Assembly (NCBI GenBank): GCA_001570385.1
Contig: BBYL01000019.1
Location: 156,232 to 220,231, forward strand
Direction of reading: 5' to 3'
DNA from: Microtetraspora glauca
GTDB lineage: Bacteria; Actinomycetota; Actinomycetes; Streptosporangiales; Streptosporangiaceae
Length of the DNA stretch: 64,000 bases
This document shows, one piece after another, positions 43,677 through 53,020 of this stretch. The position numbers and the translations under genes were made by a program. The notes beneath the pieces were generated by a model. The model saw nothing but the letters and a program-made list of their open reading frames with translations, had not been told where the DNA came from and made no database searches. Numbering within the stretch: position 1 is the first letter of the stretch; each line of letters opens with the position of its first letter.

Positions 43677-44567
43677 GTGCTCTTCGTGAGCCCGCCCGAG
43701 GTGGACGCCAGCCGATTGTCGCGCCTGGCCGCCCGTGCCCGGTCAGCCGTACTGGTCGGAAGAGTGGGCGGGCGCCCCGCCCCGCTCGTCGAAGTGGCCG
43801 GTCTGCTGCTCGTGATCCTGACCTTCTCGTGGATCCATGCCGCCGCAGGGAAGAACGTGGCGGCGGCCGCCACCGTCAACGCACATTCCCTGCAATCCAT
43901 CGAGCGTGCCCTCCACTTGGACATCGAGCTGGGGGCGAACCGGTTGCTGGCCGACCATGCGGCCCTGATCATGCCGGCGGTGTACTACTACCGTCTGTAC
44001 TACATCGTGATCATCGGTGTGCTGGTGTGGGTCTTCGTCCGGCATGCCGAGTCCTACGCCAGGGTCCGCTGGACCCTCGTCGTGATGGCCCTCCTCGTCC
44101 TCCCCGTCTTCTGGGCGCTGCCCATGTCGCCCCCGCGGTTGGCCCAACCGGGCATCGTGGACATCATCGCCGAGTACGACATCCTGGGTGGCGGCCAGGC
44201 CACACGAGACGTCAACAGCGGCCGGAACCTGTTCTCCGCGATGCCCAGCATGCACGTGGGATGGTCGTTGTGGTGCGGGTATGCCGGGTGGTTCGCTCTG
44301 CGGGGCTCACATCCGCGATTGGCGTTGCTGCCGTGGGCCTTCCCGCTGGGTATGGCGGTGGTCGTGCTCATCACGGGGAACCACTACGTGCTCGATATCG
44401 CCGGAAGCGTCGCGTTGCTCGTCGTCTCCATCGTGGTTGTCTCAGCCTTGGACCGCCTCGCCAAGCGCCGGCGAACGGCCGCAGGGAGGTCGCGGGAACC
44501 CGTGCCCCTTCATCCTGCGGGCAACCAGGACGTTCACCTGGGATATGAGAACGAAGGTGGTACATAG
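43677..44567 (+). CDS. PAP2-superfamily membrane phosphatase / inositolphosphotransferase-like
   Basis: This protein of about 296 residues has five to six hydrophobic helices. The PAP2 active-site motifs are PSMHVGWSLW (acid-phosphatase motif 2 with His) and TGNHYVLDIAGS (motif 3, His and Asp). The variant is of the Aur1/Ipt1-like PAP2_3 type found in actinomycetes, which act on lipid phosphates or transfer head groups. Start is uncertain: GTG at 43677 or 43686, both preceded by a weak GCGGGG. Confidence 0.78.
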   Translation: MLFVSPPEVDASRLSRLAARARSAVLVGRVGGRPAPLVEVAGLLLVILTFSWIHAAAGKNVAAAATVNAHSLQSIERALHLDIELGANRLLADHAALIMPAVYYYRLYYIVIIGVLVWVFVRHAESYARVRWTLVVMALLVLPVFWALPMSPPRLAQPGIVDIIAEYDILGGGQATRDVNSGRNLFSAMPSMHVGWSLWCGYAGWFALRGSHPRLALLPWAFPLGMAVVVLITGNHYVLDIAGSVALLVVSIVVVSALDRLAKRRRTAAGRSREPVPLHPAGNQDVHLGYENEGGT

Positions 44568-45068
44568 CGCCCGCGCAAACGCGGGCTGAAGGTCGGAGCC
44601 GCCTCGAAGATCGCTCTCCACCGCGTTGGAGGGTGCGCGGACTCCGGTCGACTGTCGCATCCTTCCCGGGCGCCACCGAGCTCTCCGTACGGGCAACGGC
44701 GGGCCTCCCTGCCTCCGCCGCCGCAGACGTCGTGGCCCTGCCGACTGTAGTAGTCGCTTCCCGAGCGGCATACCAGGTTCTCGTCCGAGAACTCTGAGCA
44801 GACGCTGTGGTTGCACCTTGTGGTTCCCGGCCCGCTCCTCGTCGCTGCACCTGGCGTAGCCGTCCTGCATGTCCTGGCAGAGGAAGCACGCTGAGGCCGA
44901 TATCCCCTGCGGCGCTGAGAGTGGCGTGGTCTTCGCCGCCTTGCTCCCGGCGGACGGTCTCGTGAACGGCGGATGAATTCTGCCGTACGGTCGATGTTTC
45001 GCCGCTCACACCTGAGTTTTTCCGTCACATAATTCCACCACACGGTCTATTTGGTGAAATGGAGTGCG
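44568..45068. other. 500-bp stretch without recognisable gene
   Basis: Overlapping frames on the minus strand show no family motif. The right end is AT-richer (45040-45060) and probably holds the promoter of the TelA operon, with a TGGAG ribosome site before 45069. Confidence 0.35.
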
Positions 45069-46154
45069 ATGAAGCGGTGGATCGGCGTCATTCTGGCGGC
45101 TGTTCTCGCCGGAGTGGTGGTGATCGCGGTCGTCGTCGGCAATCGGGGCGGCGAGGTTCCGCAGCCGACCGTGGTGCGGGGTGTGATCGGCTCGGAGAAG
45201 AAGTCGTTCTTCGATGATCCGCGGGTCAAGGCGGCCTTCGCCAAGCACGCCCTGCGCGTCGAGGTGGACACCGCCGGATCGCGGCAGATCGCCACCGACG
45301 TGGATCTGAGCCGCTACGCCTTCGCCTTCCCCTCCAGCGTTCCTGCCGCGGAGAAGATCAAGCGTGACCGCAGGGCGACCGTGACGTTCTCCCCGTTCTA
45401 CTCGCCAATGGCCGTGGCCACCTTCGAGCCGATCGCCGGCCTGCTGGCCAAGGTCGGCGTTCTACGCGATTCCGGCAAAGGTTATCAGGTCCTCGACATA
45501 AAGAAATATCTCGAATTAGCCGCTAAAGGCACACGGTGGGATCAGATTCCCGGCAACTCGGCCTATCCGGCGCGCAAGCGGGTGCTGCTCACCACCACCG
45601 ATATTCGCACCTCCAACTCCGCGGCCATGTATCTCTCCGTGATCGGCTACGTCGCCAACGGCGACGACGTGGTCAGCTCCGACACCCAGATCGCCAAGGT
45701 CGCGCCGCTCCTCGCACCGGTGGTTCTTGACCAGGGTTTCTCCGAGACCACCAGCGAGGCATCGTTCGACGACTATCTCGCTCTGGGCGCGGGCAAGACG
45801 CCGATGCTCGTCATCTACGAGGCGCAGTACCTATCCCACGTCTTCGCCGGAGACGGGGCGATCAAGGCCGGCATGCGGCTGGTCTACCCCTCGCCGACCG
45901 TGCTCAGCAAGCACACGCTGGTCCCCCTCAGCGAGCCGGGGGTCCGGGTGGGTGAACTGCTCACCCGGGATCCCGAACTGCTCGCTCTCGCCGCCGCGTA
46001 CGGCTTCCGCACCGCGAGCCCCCAGGCCTTCACCGACCTGGTCGTCGAGACCGGTGCCCCGGCGGCGGCCGACCTGGTCGACGTCGTCGAGCCGCCTACC
46101 TACGAGCGCCTGGAAAAGCTGATCACCACGATCGGCGCCGCCTCCCGGCCCTAG
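45069..46154 (+). CDS. Membrane-anchored solute-binding-like protein, first gene of the TelA operon
   Basis: This 361-residue protein has an N-terminal hydrophobic anchor (WIGVILAAVLAGVVVIAVVV). The rest is a periplasmic-binding-protein-like alpha/beta fold: GSEKKSFFDDPRV at the start, a Ser/Thr-rich ligand-loop-like TTTDIRTSNSAAMYL, and FDDYLALGAGKTPMLVIYEA later. A related fold occurs in the third gene of the operon. It is followed 16 bases later by telA. It could sense or bind an extracellular anion; that is inference. Confidence 0.65.
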   Translation: MKRWIGVILAAVLAGVVVIAVVVGNRGGEVPQPTVVRGVIGSEKKSFFDDPRVKAAFAKHALRVEVDTAGSRQIATDVDLSRYAFAFPSSVPAAEKIKRDRRATVTFSPFYSPMAVATFEPIAGLLAKVGVLRDSGKGYQVLDIKKYLELAAKGTRWDQIPGNSAYPARKRVLLTTTDIRTSNSAAMYLSVIGYVANGDDVVSSDTQIAKVAPLLAPVVLDQGFSETTSEASFDDYLALGAGKTPMLVIYEAQYLSHVFAGDGAIKAGMRLVYPSPTVLSKHTLVPLSEPGVRVGELLTRDPELLALAAAYGFRTASPQAFTDLVVETGAPAAADLVDVVEPPTYERLEKLITTIGAASRP

Positions 46155-46170
46155 CAAGGAGATCCATCAC

Positions 46171-47313
46171 GTGTCCGATCTGGTGCTCACGCCACCCGCG
46201 CCGGTCACGCCGGTCCCGGCCGAGACGGCGGCCACCATGTTGCCGCTCCTCGACGAGCGCGCGGCCGAGCTGACCGCCAAGGCGCAGGACTTCGCGGGGG
46301 AGTTGAGCGGGCTCGATCCACGCTCACCGCAGTTCACCCGCAAGGTGCATGACATCTCCTCGATGGGCGACACCGAGATCAGGTCCGCGTCGCAGGTGGC
46401 CAACCGCATGCTCAAGCGGCCCGTCGCCGCGCTGTCCGCGGCCAGGGGTGAGGGCGCCGACGCCCAGGCCAGGGTCGCGGACCGGCTCGTGGCGCTCCGC
46501 CGTACCGTTGTGGACCTGGACCCGAAGCAGGCGACGAGCGGGACGCGCAAACTGCTGGGGCTCATCCCGTTCGGCGACCGGCTACGTGACTACTTCGCCA
46601 GGTATCAGTCGGCCCAGAAACATATCGACGACATCATCCGCGCGCTCAAGTCCGGCCAGGACGAGTTGCTGCGGGACAACGCGGCCATCGAGGGTGAGAA
46701 GGCCAACCTGTGGGAGACCATGACCCGCCTGCAGGAGTACGCGGTCATGGCCAAGGCGATCGATGAGGCCCTGGAGGAGCGCATCGCGCTGGCCGACGAG
46801 GAGCGCGCGACGGCGCTACGCTCCGACGCGCTGTTCGCCGTACGGCAGAAGCACCAGGACATCCTCACCCAGCTGGCCGTGTCGGCCCAGGGCTACCTGG
46901 CGCTCGACCTGATCCGCAAGAACAACCTGGAGCTGAGCAAGGGTGTGGACCGGGCCACCACGACGACGGTCGCCGCGCTGCGGACGGCGGTGACGGTCGC
47001 GCAGGCCCTGGCCAACCAGAAGCTGGTGCTCGACCAGATCACCGCGCTCAACGCCACCACGAGTGACCTGATCCTGGCCACCAGCGAGATGTTGCGCATC
47101 CAGGCCGGGGCGATCCAGAACCAGGCGGCCGGTACGACGGTCGACATGGACACGCTGCGCAAGGCATTCGACAACGTCTACGCCACCATGGACATGATCG
47201 ACGCGTTCAAGGCGAACGCCGTGGACAGCATGGCGGCCACCGTCGACAGCCTGACGGTCGAACTGGCCCACGCGAACACCTACCTGGAGCGGGCGCGGGA
47301 GGTGGCGCGATGA
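46171..47313 (+). CDS. TelA-family (toxic anion resistance) protein
   Basis: This 380-residue, almost entirely helical, soluble protein of the TelA family is named for tellurite-resistance association. Landmarks are GLIPFGDRLRDYFARYQSAQ, KHIDDIIRALKSGQDELLRD, LWETMTRLQEYAVMAKAIDE and the C-terminal VDMDTLRKAFDNVYATMDMI. TelA proteins accompany XpaC and Ter components in stress operons, and their biochemical role is unknown. The GTG at 46171 follows AAGGAG. Its TGA overlaps the next ATG (ATGA), so translation is coupled. Confidence 0.88.
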   Translation: MSDLVLTPPAPVTPVPAETAATMLPLLDERAAELTAKAQDFAGELSGLDPRSPQFTRKVHDISSMGDTEIRSASQVANRMLKRPVAALSAARGEGADAQARVADRLVALRRTVVDLDPKQATSGTRKLLGLIPFGDRLRDYFARYQSAQKHIDDIIRALKSGQDELLRDNAAIEGEKANLWETMTRLQEYAVMAKAIDEALEERIALADEERATALRSDALFAVRQKHQDILTQLAVSAQGYLALDLIRKNNLELSKGVDRATTTTVAALRTAVTVAQALANQKLVLDQITALNATTSDLILATSEMLRIQAGAIQNQAAGTTVDMDTLRKAFDNVYATMDMIDAFKANAVDSMAATVDSLTVELAHANTYLERAREVAR

Positions 47314-48854
47314 GGCGGGCGCTCGCGGCCCTCCTCCTCCTGCTGGCCGCCGCCTGCTCGTCCGGAACCGAGCCACCCGACTCACCCAACACGCTGCGGG
47401 TGCTGGCGGGTAGTGAGATCAAGGACCTCGAGCCGCTGCTCCGGCGGGCCGCCGCCGAAACGGGGGTACAGGTGAAGCTGACCTACACCGGCACACTCGA
47501 CGGTGCCGAGCAGGTCGCGAGCGGCCGCGCCGACGGTGAGGCGGACGCGATCTGGTTCTCCTCCAACCGCTACCTCTCGCTGATCGACGGCGCCCCCGCG
47601 AGGCTGTCCAGCCAGACCAAAGTGATGGTCTCCCCTGTCGTGCTGGGCCTCAAGCCGGCGAAAGCCGCGGAACTCGGCTGGGACAAGAGGCCGGTCTCCT
47701 GGGCGGACATCGCCGCGGTGGCCAAGGCCGGGAAGTTCAGCTTCGGCATGACCAACCCCGCCTCCTCCAATTCGGGCTTCTCCGCGCTGGTCGGGGTGGC
47801 CGCGGCGTTGTCGGACGCGGATGGGGCGCTCAGCGCCGCGCAGATCGGCGCGGTGACGCCCAAGCTCAAGGACTTCTTCTCCGCGCAGCGGCTGACGGCG
47901 GGCTCGTCGGGCTGGCTGGCCGACGCCTATGGCCGCGACACGAGCGTCGACGGAATGGTCAACTACGAATCGGTGCTGATGGGTCTGCGGGAGCCGGTCA
48001 CTCTCGTCTATCCGAGCGACGGCGTGGTCAGCGCCGACTATCCGCTCACGCTGCTCGCCTCCGCCCCCGAGCACAAGAAGGTCCTGTACGGCAAGCTCAC
48101 CGCCTGGCTGCGCTCGCCCGCCGTACAGAAGGAGATCATGACCACGACCCATCGGCGGCCGATCGTTCCCGGCGTCGAGCCGGACCCCCGATTCGGCTCC
48201 TCCCAACTCATCGAGCTGCCCTTCCCCAATCAGCGCGGCACCGCCGACCAGCTGATCGACACTTATCTCAATCAGGTGCGGGTCCCGGCCCACGCGATGT
48301 TCGTGCTGGACACCTCGGGCTCGATGCGGGGCGACCGGATCGAGGCGCTCCGGCAGGCGCTCGTCACGCTGACCGGCGCGGACACCTCCGCATCCGGCGC
48401 ATTCTCCCGCTTCAGCAATCGCGAAACCGTGACGATGATCCCTTTCAACAGTACGGCGGGACGGCCGACCTCGTTCACCGTCCCCGACCGGAACCCGTCG
48501 CCGGTGCTCGCACAGATCACGGAGTTCGCCGAGCGGCTGGACGCCGACGGCGGCACCGCGATCTACGACAGCCTCAGGGCGGCCTACGACCAGCCCGCCA
48601 CGCCCGGCCACTACACGTCGATCGTGCTGATGACCGACGGCGTGAACATCAACGGCTCCGGCTACGCCGACTTCGAGGCTCACTATCGCGCGCTGCCGGA
48701 GGAGCGGCGCCGTACGCCCACGTTCGTCGTGCTCTTCGGCGAGAGCGACGTCGAGGAGATGCGCGAGGTCGCCGCCCTGACCGGCGGTGCCGTGTTCGAC
48801 GCCCGCTCCACCTCATTGAGCAGCGCGTTCAAGGAGATCCGTGGGTATCAGTGA
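47310..48854 (+). CDS. Lipoprotein fusing a solute-binding domain to a vWA domain
   Basis: This 514-residue protein has a lipoprotein signal (ALLLLLAAACSSG, Cys modified). Residues 28-300 form an ABC-type binding-protein fold (TLRVLAGSEIKDLEPLL, GMTNPASSNSGFSALVGVAA). The C-terminal vWA domain has MIDAS motif DTSGSM, then GGTAIYDSL and MTDGVNING. The fusion puts a ligand-binding module and a metal-dependent adhesion module on the outer face of the membrane. It overlaps telA by 4 bases and the next gene by 14. Confidence 0.82.
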   Translation: MRRALAALLLLLAAACSSGTEPPDSPNTLRVLAGSEIKDLEPLLRRAAAETGVQVKLTYTGTLDGAEQVASGRADGEADAIWFSSNRYLSLIDGAPARLSSQTKVMVSPVVLGLKPAKAAELGWDKRPVSWADIAAVAKAGKFSFGMTNPASSNSGFSALVGVAAALSDADGALSAAQIGAVTPKLKDFFSAQRLTAGSSGWLADAYGRDTSVDGMVNYESVLMGLREPVTLVYPSDGVVSADYPLTLLASAPEHKKVLYGKLTAWLRSPAVQKEIMTTTHRRPIVPGVEPDPRFGSSQLIELPFPNQRGTADQLIDTYLNQVRVPAHAMFVLDTSGSMRGDRIEALRQALVTLTGADTSASGAFSRFSNRETVTMIPFNSTAGRPTSFTVPDRNPSPVLAQITEFAERLDADGGTAIYDSLRAAYDQPATPGHYTSIVLMTDGVNINGSGYADFEAHYRALPEERRRTPTFVVLFGESDVEEMREVAALTGGAVFDARSTSLSSAFKEIRGYQ

Positions 48855-49458
48855 CCGGGTGCTGCGCTACCTGGGCTCGACCCGGAACATCGTGGGCTCA
48901 TCGCTGGCGCTGCTCGGCGTCGCGGCCCATTTCCTCGGGCTCGCGGGGGCCCTCTGGCCGGTGGTCGTGGCCGCGCTGTACGGCGTGGGCGCGCTGGTCG
49001 CCCCGCCCGACCGGGTTCGGCTGTCGATCTCGCCCGCCGAAGTGGAGACGCAGCGGCTCCGCGCCGACCTGGACGCGTTGCTTCAGCGGATCGACCGGCG
49101 ATTCCCCGACGACGTGCACACCGCCGTCGAGTCGTTGGCCGAGATCATCGGCGACGTTCTCGGCCGGGCCGAGCAACTCGCGTCCTCGCCCGACCAACTA
49201 CACGTCGTGTCGCAGACGATCCGGAGCTATCTGCCGTCGAGCCTGGAGGCGTACGCAAACCTGCCGCGCGGCTATGCCCTCGCGCGACGGGCCGACCGCG
49301 AGCGCAGCGCACATGAGGAACTGCTCGCCCAGCTCGCGCTACTGGACGCCCAGACGCGCAAGGTCGCCGACGCGATCCACCGCGGCGACGACCAGGCCCT
49401 GCGCGATCAAGGCCGCTTCCTGCACGACAGGTTCAGCGGCTCGGACCTCGACCTCTAG
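48841..49458 (+). CDS. XpaC-like membrane protein of the TelA operon
   Basis: This 205-residue protein has two hydrophobic segments near the N terminus (SLALLGVAAHFLGLAGA and WPVVVAALYGVGALV). A helical cytoplasmic region follows (LRADLDALLQRIDRRF, LPRGYALARRADRERSAHEE). This matches the 5-bromo-4-chloroindolyl phosphate hydrolysis (XpaC) family that is typically co-encoded with TelA. The GTG start lies inside the preceding gene. As last gene it would complete a set of anchored binding protein, TelA, binding-vWA lipoprotein and XpaC. Confidence 0.72.
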   Translation: MGISDRVLRYLGSTRNIVGSSLALLGVAAHFLGLAGALWPVVVAALYGVGALVAPPDRVRLSISPAEVETQRLRADLDALLQRIDRRFPDDVHTAVESLAEIIGDVLGRAEQLASSPDQLHVVSQTIRSYLPSSLEAYANLPRGYALARRADRERSAHEELLAQLALLDAQTRKVADAIHRGDDQALRDQGRFLHDRFSGSDLDL

Positions 49459-49621
49459 ATGTCTCCCGGCAGGCCGGGGAAGCCTGACTGAGCAACGGCC
49501 TTTGACCACTTGTCACGCTCATGGATGTATCAGCTGTTCCGATCAGATGGTGGCCAGGGTCGCCGGCACCGCGGGGGCGCACGTCTGCGAGGGCCCGGTC
49601 GCGCGCCTGCGCGCGACCGGC

Positions 49622-50071
49622 TTACCCGAGCGTCGTGACCAGGACCGGAGTCTCAGCGGTGACCGTGACGGGGACGGCCGATGTCGGCGTTCGCTCGGCC
49701 ACGTCGTCGGAGCGGACGGCGAGGACCGCCGGCGGGCAGCTTCCCAGGTGGCCGTAGTGGGCGCTGACCGCTGCGGTTATCGCTGCCCGGGCGTCGCTGA
49801 CCACATCACGGGCCGATTCATGGGGCGCTGTGGCGGATAGGTGACCGAGCATCGCGGTGAAACGGAGTTCCTCCAGAGGAGCGTGTCCCCGCACAGGAGC
49901 GTCCAGCCAGAAGGCCGCCCCCTGAAGCAGTGCGGGATATGTCAGGTTGCCGCACCGGAGAGTGCACACCGCGTCGGCCAGGATCCGGCCGACATCGGCC
50001 AGATCGGTGTCCGCGGGCACGTCCGTGGTGACCAAGAGTGGAATGCGGTGGGCATAGAGCGGCATCGGCAT
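49622..50071 (-). CDS. Conserved-looking hypothetical protein
   Basis: This 149-residue soluble protein starts at ATG 50071, six bases after GAAGGGAG. It has HRIPLLVTTDVPADTDLADV and a helix-rich centre with two regularly spaced Cys (CTLRC), ending in a Thr/Val-rich tail. No family recognised. It stands alone between the TelA operon and the transporter gene, in opposite orientation to the former. Confidence 0.5.
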   Translation of the reverse strand: MPMPLYAHRIPLLVTTDVPADTDLADVGRILADAVCTLRCGNLTYPALLQGAAFWLDAPVRGHAPLEELRFTAMLGHLSATAPHESARDVVSDARAAITAAVSAHYGHLGSCPPAVLAVRSDDVAERTPTSAVPVTVTAETPVLVTTLG

Positions 50072-50302
50072 GGCTCCCTTCGATCTGATCGCTGATGCTA
50101 GAGAAGGAGACCGACATTTTCGGCAGAATCGCTGGACGGCGATATCACCGCCTGCTTTGAGAGGCGACGGCAGCACCCGTCGAGCGTTGGACCCCGCAAC
50201 CTTCTTCAGCTCTGATCGGCCGGGCTCGTTCTTCCGCTCGTCTGGCTGATCATCTGGCTGATCGGGTGGCGGGCCGGCACGATCGCCGGCCCCGCCGCTT
50301 CG

Positions 50303-51475
50303 TCACACCGGCGGGCTCACCTCGCTCTTGGCCGCTGGCGGCGCAGAGGGCGCAGAGGGCGCTGGCGGCGCCGGTTCGGTGGCGGAGGCTTCCTGCAGTT
50401 CCTGGTGGGTGGCGAACATCTCGACCAGCGAGAGCAGCATGGCCACTACGGGCACGGCCAGCAGCGCACCCACCACGCCGAACAGCGACGTCCCGAAGAT
50501 AACGGCCGCGAACGACACCCCGGGATGGATGTCCACCGTCCGCGCGCTGATTCTCGGCTCCAGCCCCAGGTTCTCCACCTGCTGGTACAGCACTCCCCAG
50601 GCCAGCACTGCCAGACCGACCCAGGGCCGGGGCGAGGCCAGACCTACCACCACCGGCAGAGCGATGGCGATGTAGGTGCCGATGGTGGGCACGAACTGGG
50701 CGACCAGTCCCGTCCACACCGCGAGCGCGAACCACGACGGCATGCCGAGCGCCAGGAACACCAGGGCCGAGGCGGCGCCGTTGACGGTGGCCAGGATGAG
50801 CCGGGAGGACACATACCCACCGGTCTTGATCGTGGACACGTCCCAGACGCTGATGAAGACCCGCTGGAACCGGCCGGGCAGCAGCTGTGCGATCCACCGG
50901 CGCAGCCTCGGCCCGTCGGCCGACAAGTAGAACGTCAACAACAGGAGGGCAAACCCGTTGAAGACCGCTCCGGTCACCGTTCCCAGCAGGCCCAGCACAC
51001 CGCCGAGCACACCCTGCGCGTACTGGGCGGCCTGCTGCGGGGTCAGGTTGATGGAGGTGAGGATGTCGGAGATCTCATATCTCGTGCCGAGACGGGTGTT
51101 GAGCCAGTCGACGGCGCCGGTGACGACGCTGGGCAGCATCTCCAACAGCACGGCGACCTGCTGCACGAAAAGGTTGCCGAACAGGACCAGAAAGACCGCC
51201 ACGGCAACGATGAACAACGTCATCACCAACAACGCGGCCCTGCCGCGGCGCATGCGCCGCGACAGGCGGCGTACGGCCGGTTCCATGGCCAGCGAGATGA
51301 ACCACGCCATCACGAGCATGACGATCAGCGAACCCGCCTCGACCAGTACGTAGCGCGCGAAGAACAGCACGGCGGCGACGGCCGCTATGGCGAGCCCTGC
51401 GCGCCAGATGCTCGCGGGAGAGAGCAGCACCTCCACTGCGGGCCTTTCCTCGCGCCGCTCCATCAGCTTGTCCAT
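50303..51475 (-). CDS. AI-2E family transporter (PerM-like membrane protein)
   Basis: This 390-residue polytopic protein of the PerM/YdiK/TqsA family has eight predicted hydrophobic segments. The conserved C-terminal block QQVENLGLEPRISARTVDIH then HPGVSFAAVIFGTSLFGVVG is diagnostic. The last 30 residues are a Pro/Ala/Ser tail made by a short nucleotide repeat. Family members export various small molecules or ions; the autoinducer name is historical and the substrate cannot be inferred. Confidence 0.85.
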   Translation of the reverse strand: MDKLMERREERPAVEVLLSPASIWRAGLAIAAVAAVLFFARYVLVEAGSLIVMLVMAWFISLAMEPAVRRLSRRMRRGRAALLVMTLFIVAVAVFLVLFGNLFVQQVAVLLEMLPSVVTGAVDWLNTRLGTRYEISDILTSINLTPQQAAQYAQGVLGGVLGLLGTVTGAVFNGFALLLLTFYLSADGPRLRRWIAQLLPGRFQRVFISVWDVSTIKTGGYVSSRLILATVNGAASALVFLALGMPSWFALAVWTGLVAQFVPTIGTYIAIALPVVVGLASPRPWVGLAVLAWGVLYQQVENLGLEPRISARTVDIHPGVSFAAVIFGTSLFGVVGALLAVPVVAMLLSLVEMFATHQELQEASATEPAPPAPSAPSAPPAAKSEVSPPV

Positions 51476-51754
51476 AGCTCCCCAGGAATCTCGACGTCCG
51501 CCCCCTGTGGCACACCAGCAGGACAGTACCGAATTCTGCGGCCGACTCCCGCTCCGGGAGTTCGGTTGAGATCATGCGGCGGTTCGAAGAGCGCAGATAC
51601 AGATCAGGGCGCCCGTGAACCTCGCCGTCGTCATCGACCGCAGCGCCTAGGACCGGCGCTGAGCGCGGCTGGTCGGGGCTGGCACTGGGACCGGTCTCCG
51701 TGCTGACACGGATCACTCCCAGCCACTCGCGAGCCTAATTTGAGAGTCGCGGCC

Positions 51755-51846
51755 ACGACCACGATGCCAGGGAGGAGGTCGCGAGCAGCGCCGTGAGTCC
51801 GCGCCGGACAACCGGGTGATCATCGGTGAAGAGCACCCGGATGAGC
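51755..51846 (-). pseudogene. Response-regulator receiver domain relic
   Basis: On the minus strand about 30 codons read LIRVLFTDDHPVVRRGLTAL, LATS: the first beta strand, acidic pocket and first helix of a NarL-type receiver domain. The phospho-acceptor Asp and everything after are missing. Fragment only. Confidence 0.6.
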
Positions 51847-52089
51847 GCCCGATCATCGACCCCCTGGTGGCACGCTCCCCTCGCCGGCCCGGCGATCCGG
51901 CTGGGGCCGTGGCCCTACTGGCGCCGAACAACTCCCGGCGCGAGCGGGGCATCGCCTCATGCGTCCCGAGCGCGGGAGTCCGAAAGTGGCCTGTATCTCC
52001 ACCTCGTCAATAGAACGCGGGTCTGCCGCCCCAACGATTTCCGCCCACCCCCGGGGCACGCCCGGCCCCGACCCTCAACGGAGAAGACG

Positions 52090-52944
52090 ATGCGTACTCG
52101 ACAGAAGATCACAGTAGCCGTCGCTATGGCCCTGGCCTTTTTCTCGGTGACCGTCCCATCGGCATCGGCGGGTGCCCGTGCCGAGACCATCACCCCATAT
52201 CAGTACCGCGCTTATCACGACGTGAGCGGCGTGCGGGTGTGGGACAGGATTCCCATGAAGCGCTCGGGGTTACGTCCGGTGGTTCTCTCGGTCGGACGGC
52301 AGAACGAGCAGGAGAGATGGGCGATGTTCTCAGACAACAGGCCCGGCCCGGACTGGCAGTTGATCGTGAGGGCCAAGGGGGACGCCGTCTATCAGCAGGA
52401 GTTCGACCGGTTCACCGCGATGGGCTATCAGCCCACCATGGTGACCGCGACAGGCAGTGGGTCGGCCGCCACATTCGCCGCCATCTTCCAGAAGAAGTCG
52501 GGCAAGTTCGTCGCCCGCCACGGCATGAGGGCGAACGAGCTCGACACGATCAACTTTGAGCTGCGGAACAACAAGGGCTACATGCTCAGCTCGCTCAACG
52601 TGTACGGCACGCCATCCGACCCGCGCTACGCGGCGGTCTGGGTGCCCAACCCATCGGGCATCTCCTGGAACTACAACCTCTCCATCAGCGCATCCGGCTA
52701 TCAGAGCGTTTTCGATAACGCTGTCAAGGCCGGATACCGGCCGTCCGTCATCGGGGTCGGCCCTGATGGGAAGACGTACTCAGTTGTCTGGGTCAAGGAC
52801 GGGATCCGCCCCTGGTACGCCTTCCACGGAATGAGCGCTGCCCAGTACCAGGCGCGGTTCGACGAGATGACGGCCAAGGGCCTGTACCCGGCCAGCATCG
52901 ACATGGAGAACGGCGTCTACGCGGCCGTGTTCACCGCCAGGTGA
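52090..52944 (+). CDS. Secreted BTRD1-type repeat protein
   Basis: This 284-residue precursor starts at ATG 52090 after GGAGAAGACG. A signal peptide (ITVAVAMALAFFSVTVPS up to ASA) is followed by about five degenerate repeats of 45-50 residues. Each has an F-D-x-x-x-A-x-G-Y-x-P element (FDRFTAMGYQPTMVTATG, FDNAVKAGYRPSVIGVG, FDEMTAKGLYPASIDMENG) and ends in a Tyr/Ala/Val/Trp strand. This is the bacterial tandem repeat domain 1 pattern, found beside secreted hydrolases. No catalytic domain is fused. Function unknown. Confidence 0.72.
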   Translation: MRTRQKITVAVAMALAFFSVTVPSASAGARAETITPYQYRAYHDVSGVRVWDRIPMKRSGLRPVVLSVGRQNEQERWAMFSDNRPGPDWQLIVRAKGDAVYQQEFDRFTAMGYQPTMVTATGSGSAATFAAIFQKKSGKFVARHGMRANELDTINFELRNNKGYMLSSLNVYGTPSDPRYAAVWVPNPSGISWNYNLSISASGYQSVFDNAVKAGYRPSVIGVGPDGKTYSVVWVKDGIRPWYAFHGMSAAQYQARFDEMTAKGLYPASIDMENGVYAAVFTAR

Positions 52945-53020
52945 CAGGCCTTTGAAAGCGAGCCGCAAGGGAGCGCGCGGACGCTCCTTCTCGGTAATGA
53001 ATCATCGGAAGGGGCCACGA

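Noticed and set aside
44534..45043. Overlapping long minus-strand frames between the PAP2 gene and the TelA operon
   Set aside because: Arg/Ser/Gly-rich composition typical of noncoding high-GC frames; no motif, no ribosome site.
50405..51706. 433-codon plus-strand frame antisense to the AI-2E transporter
   Set aside because: Composition rich in His, Gln and Arg is that of an antisense shadow; the opposite strand encodes a clear polytopic membrane protein.
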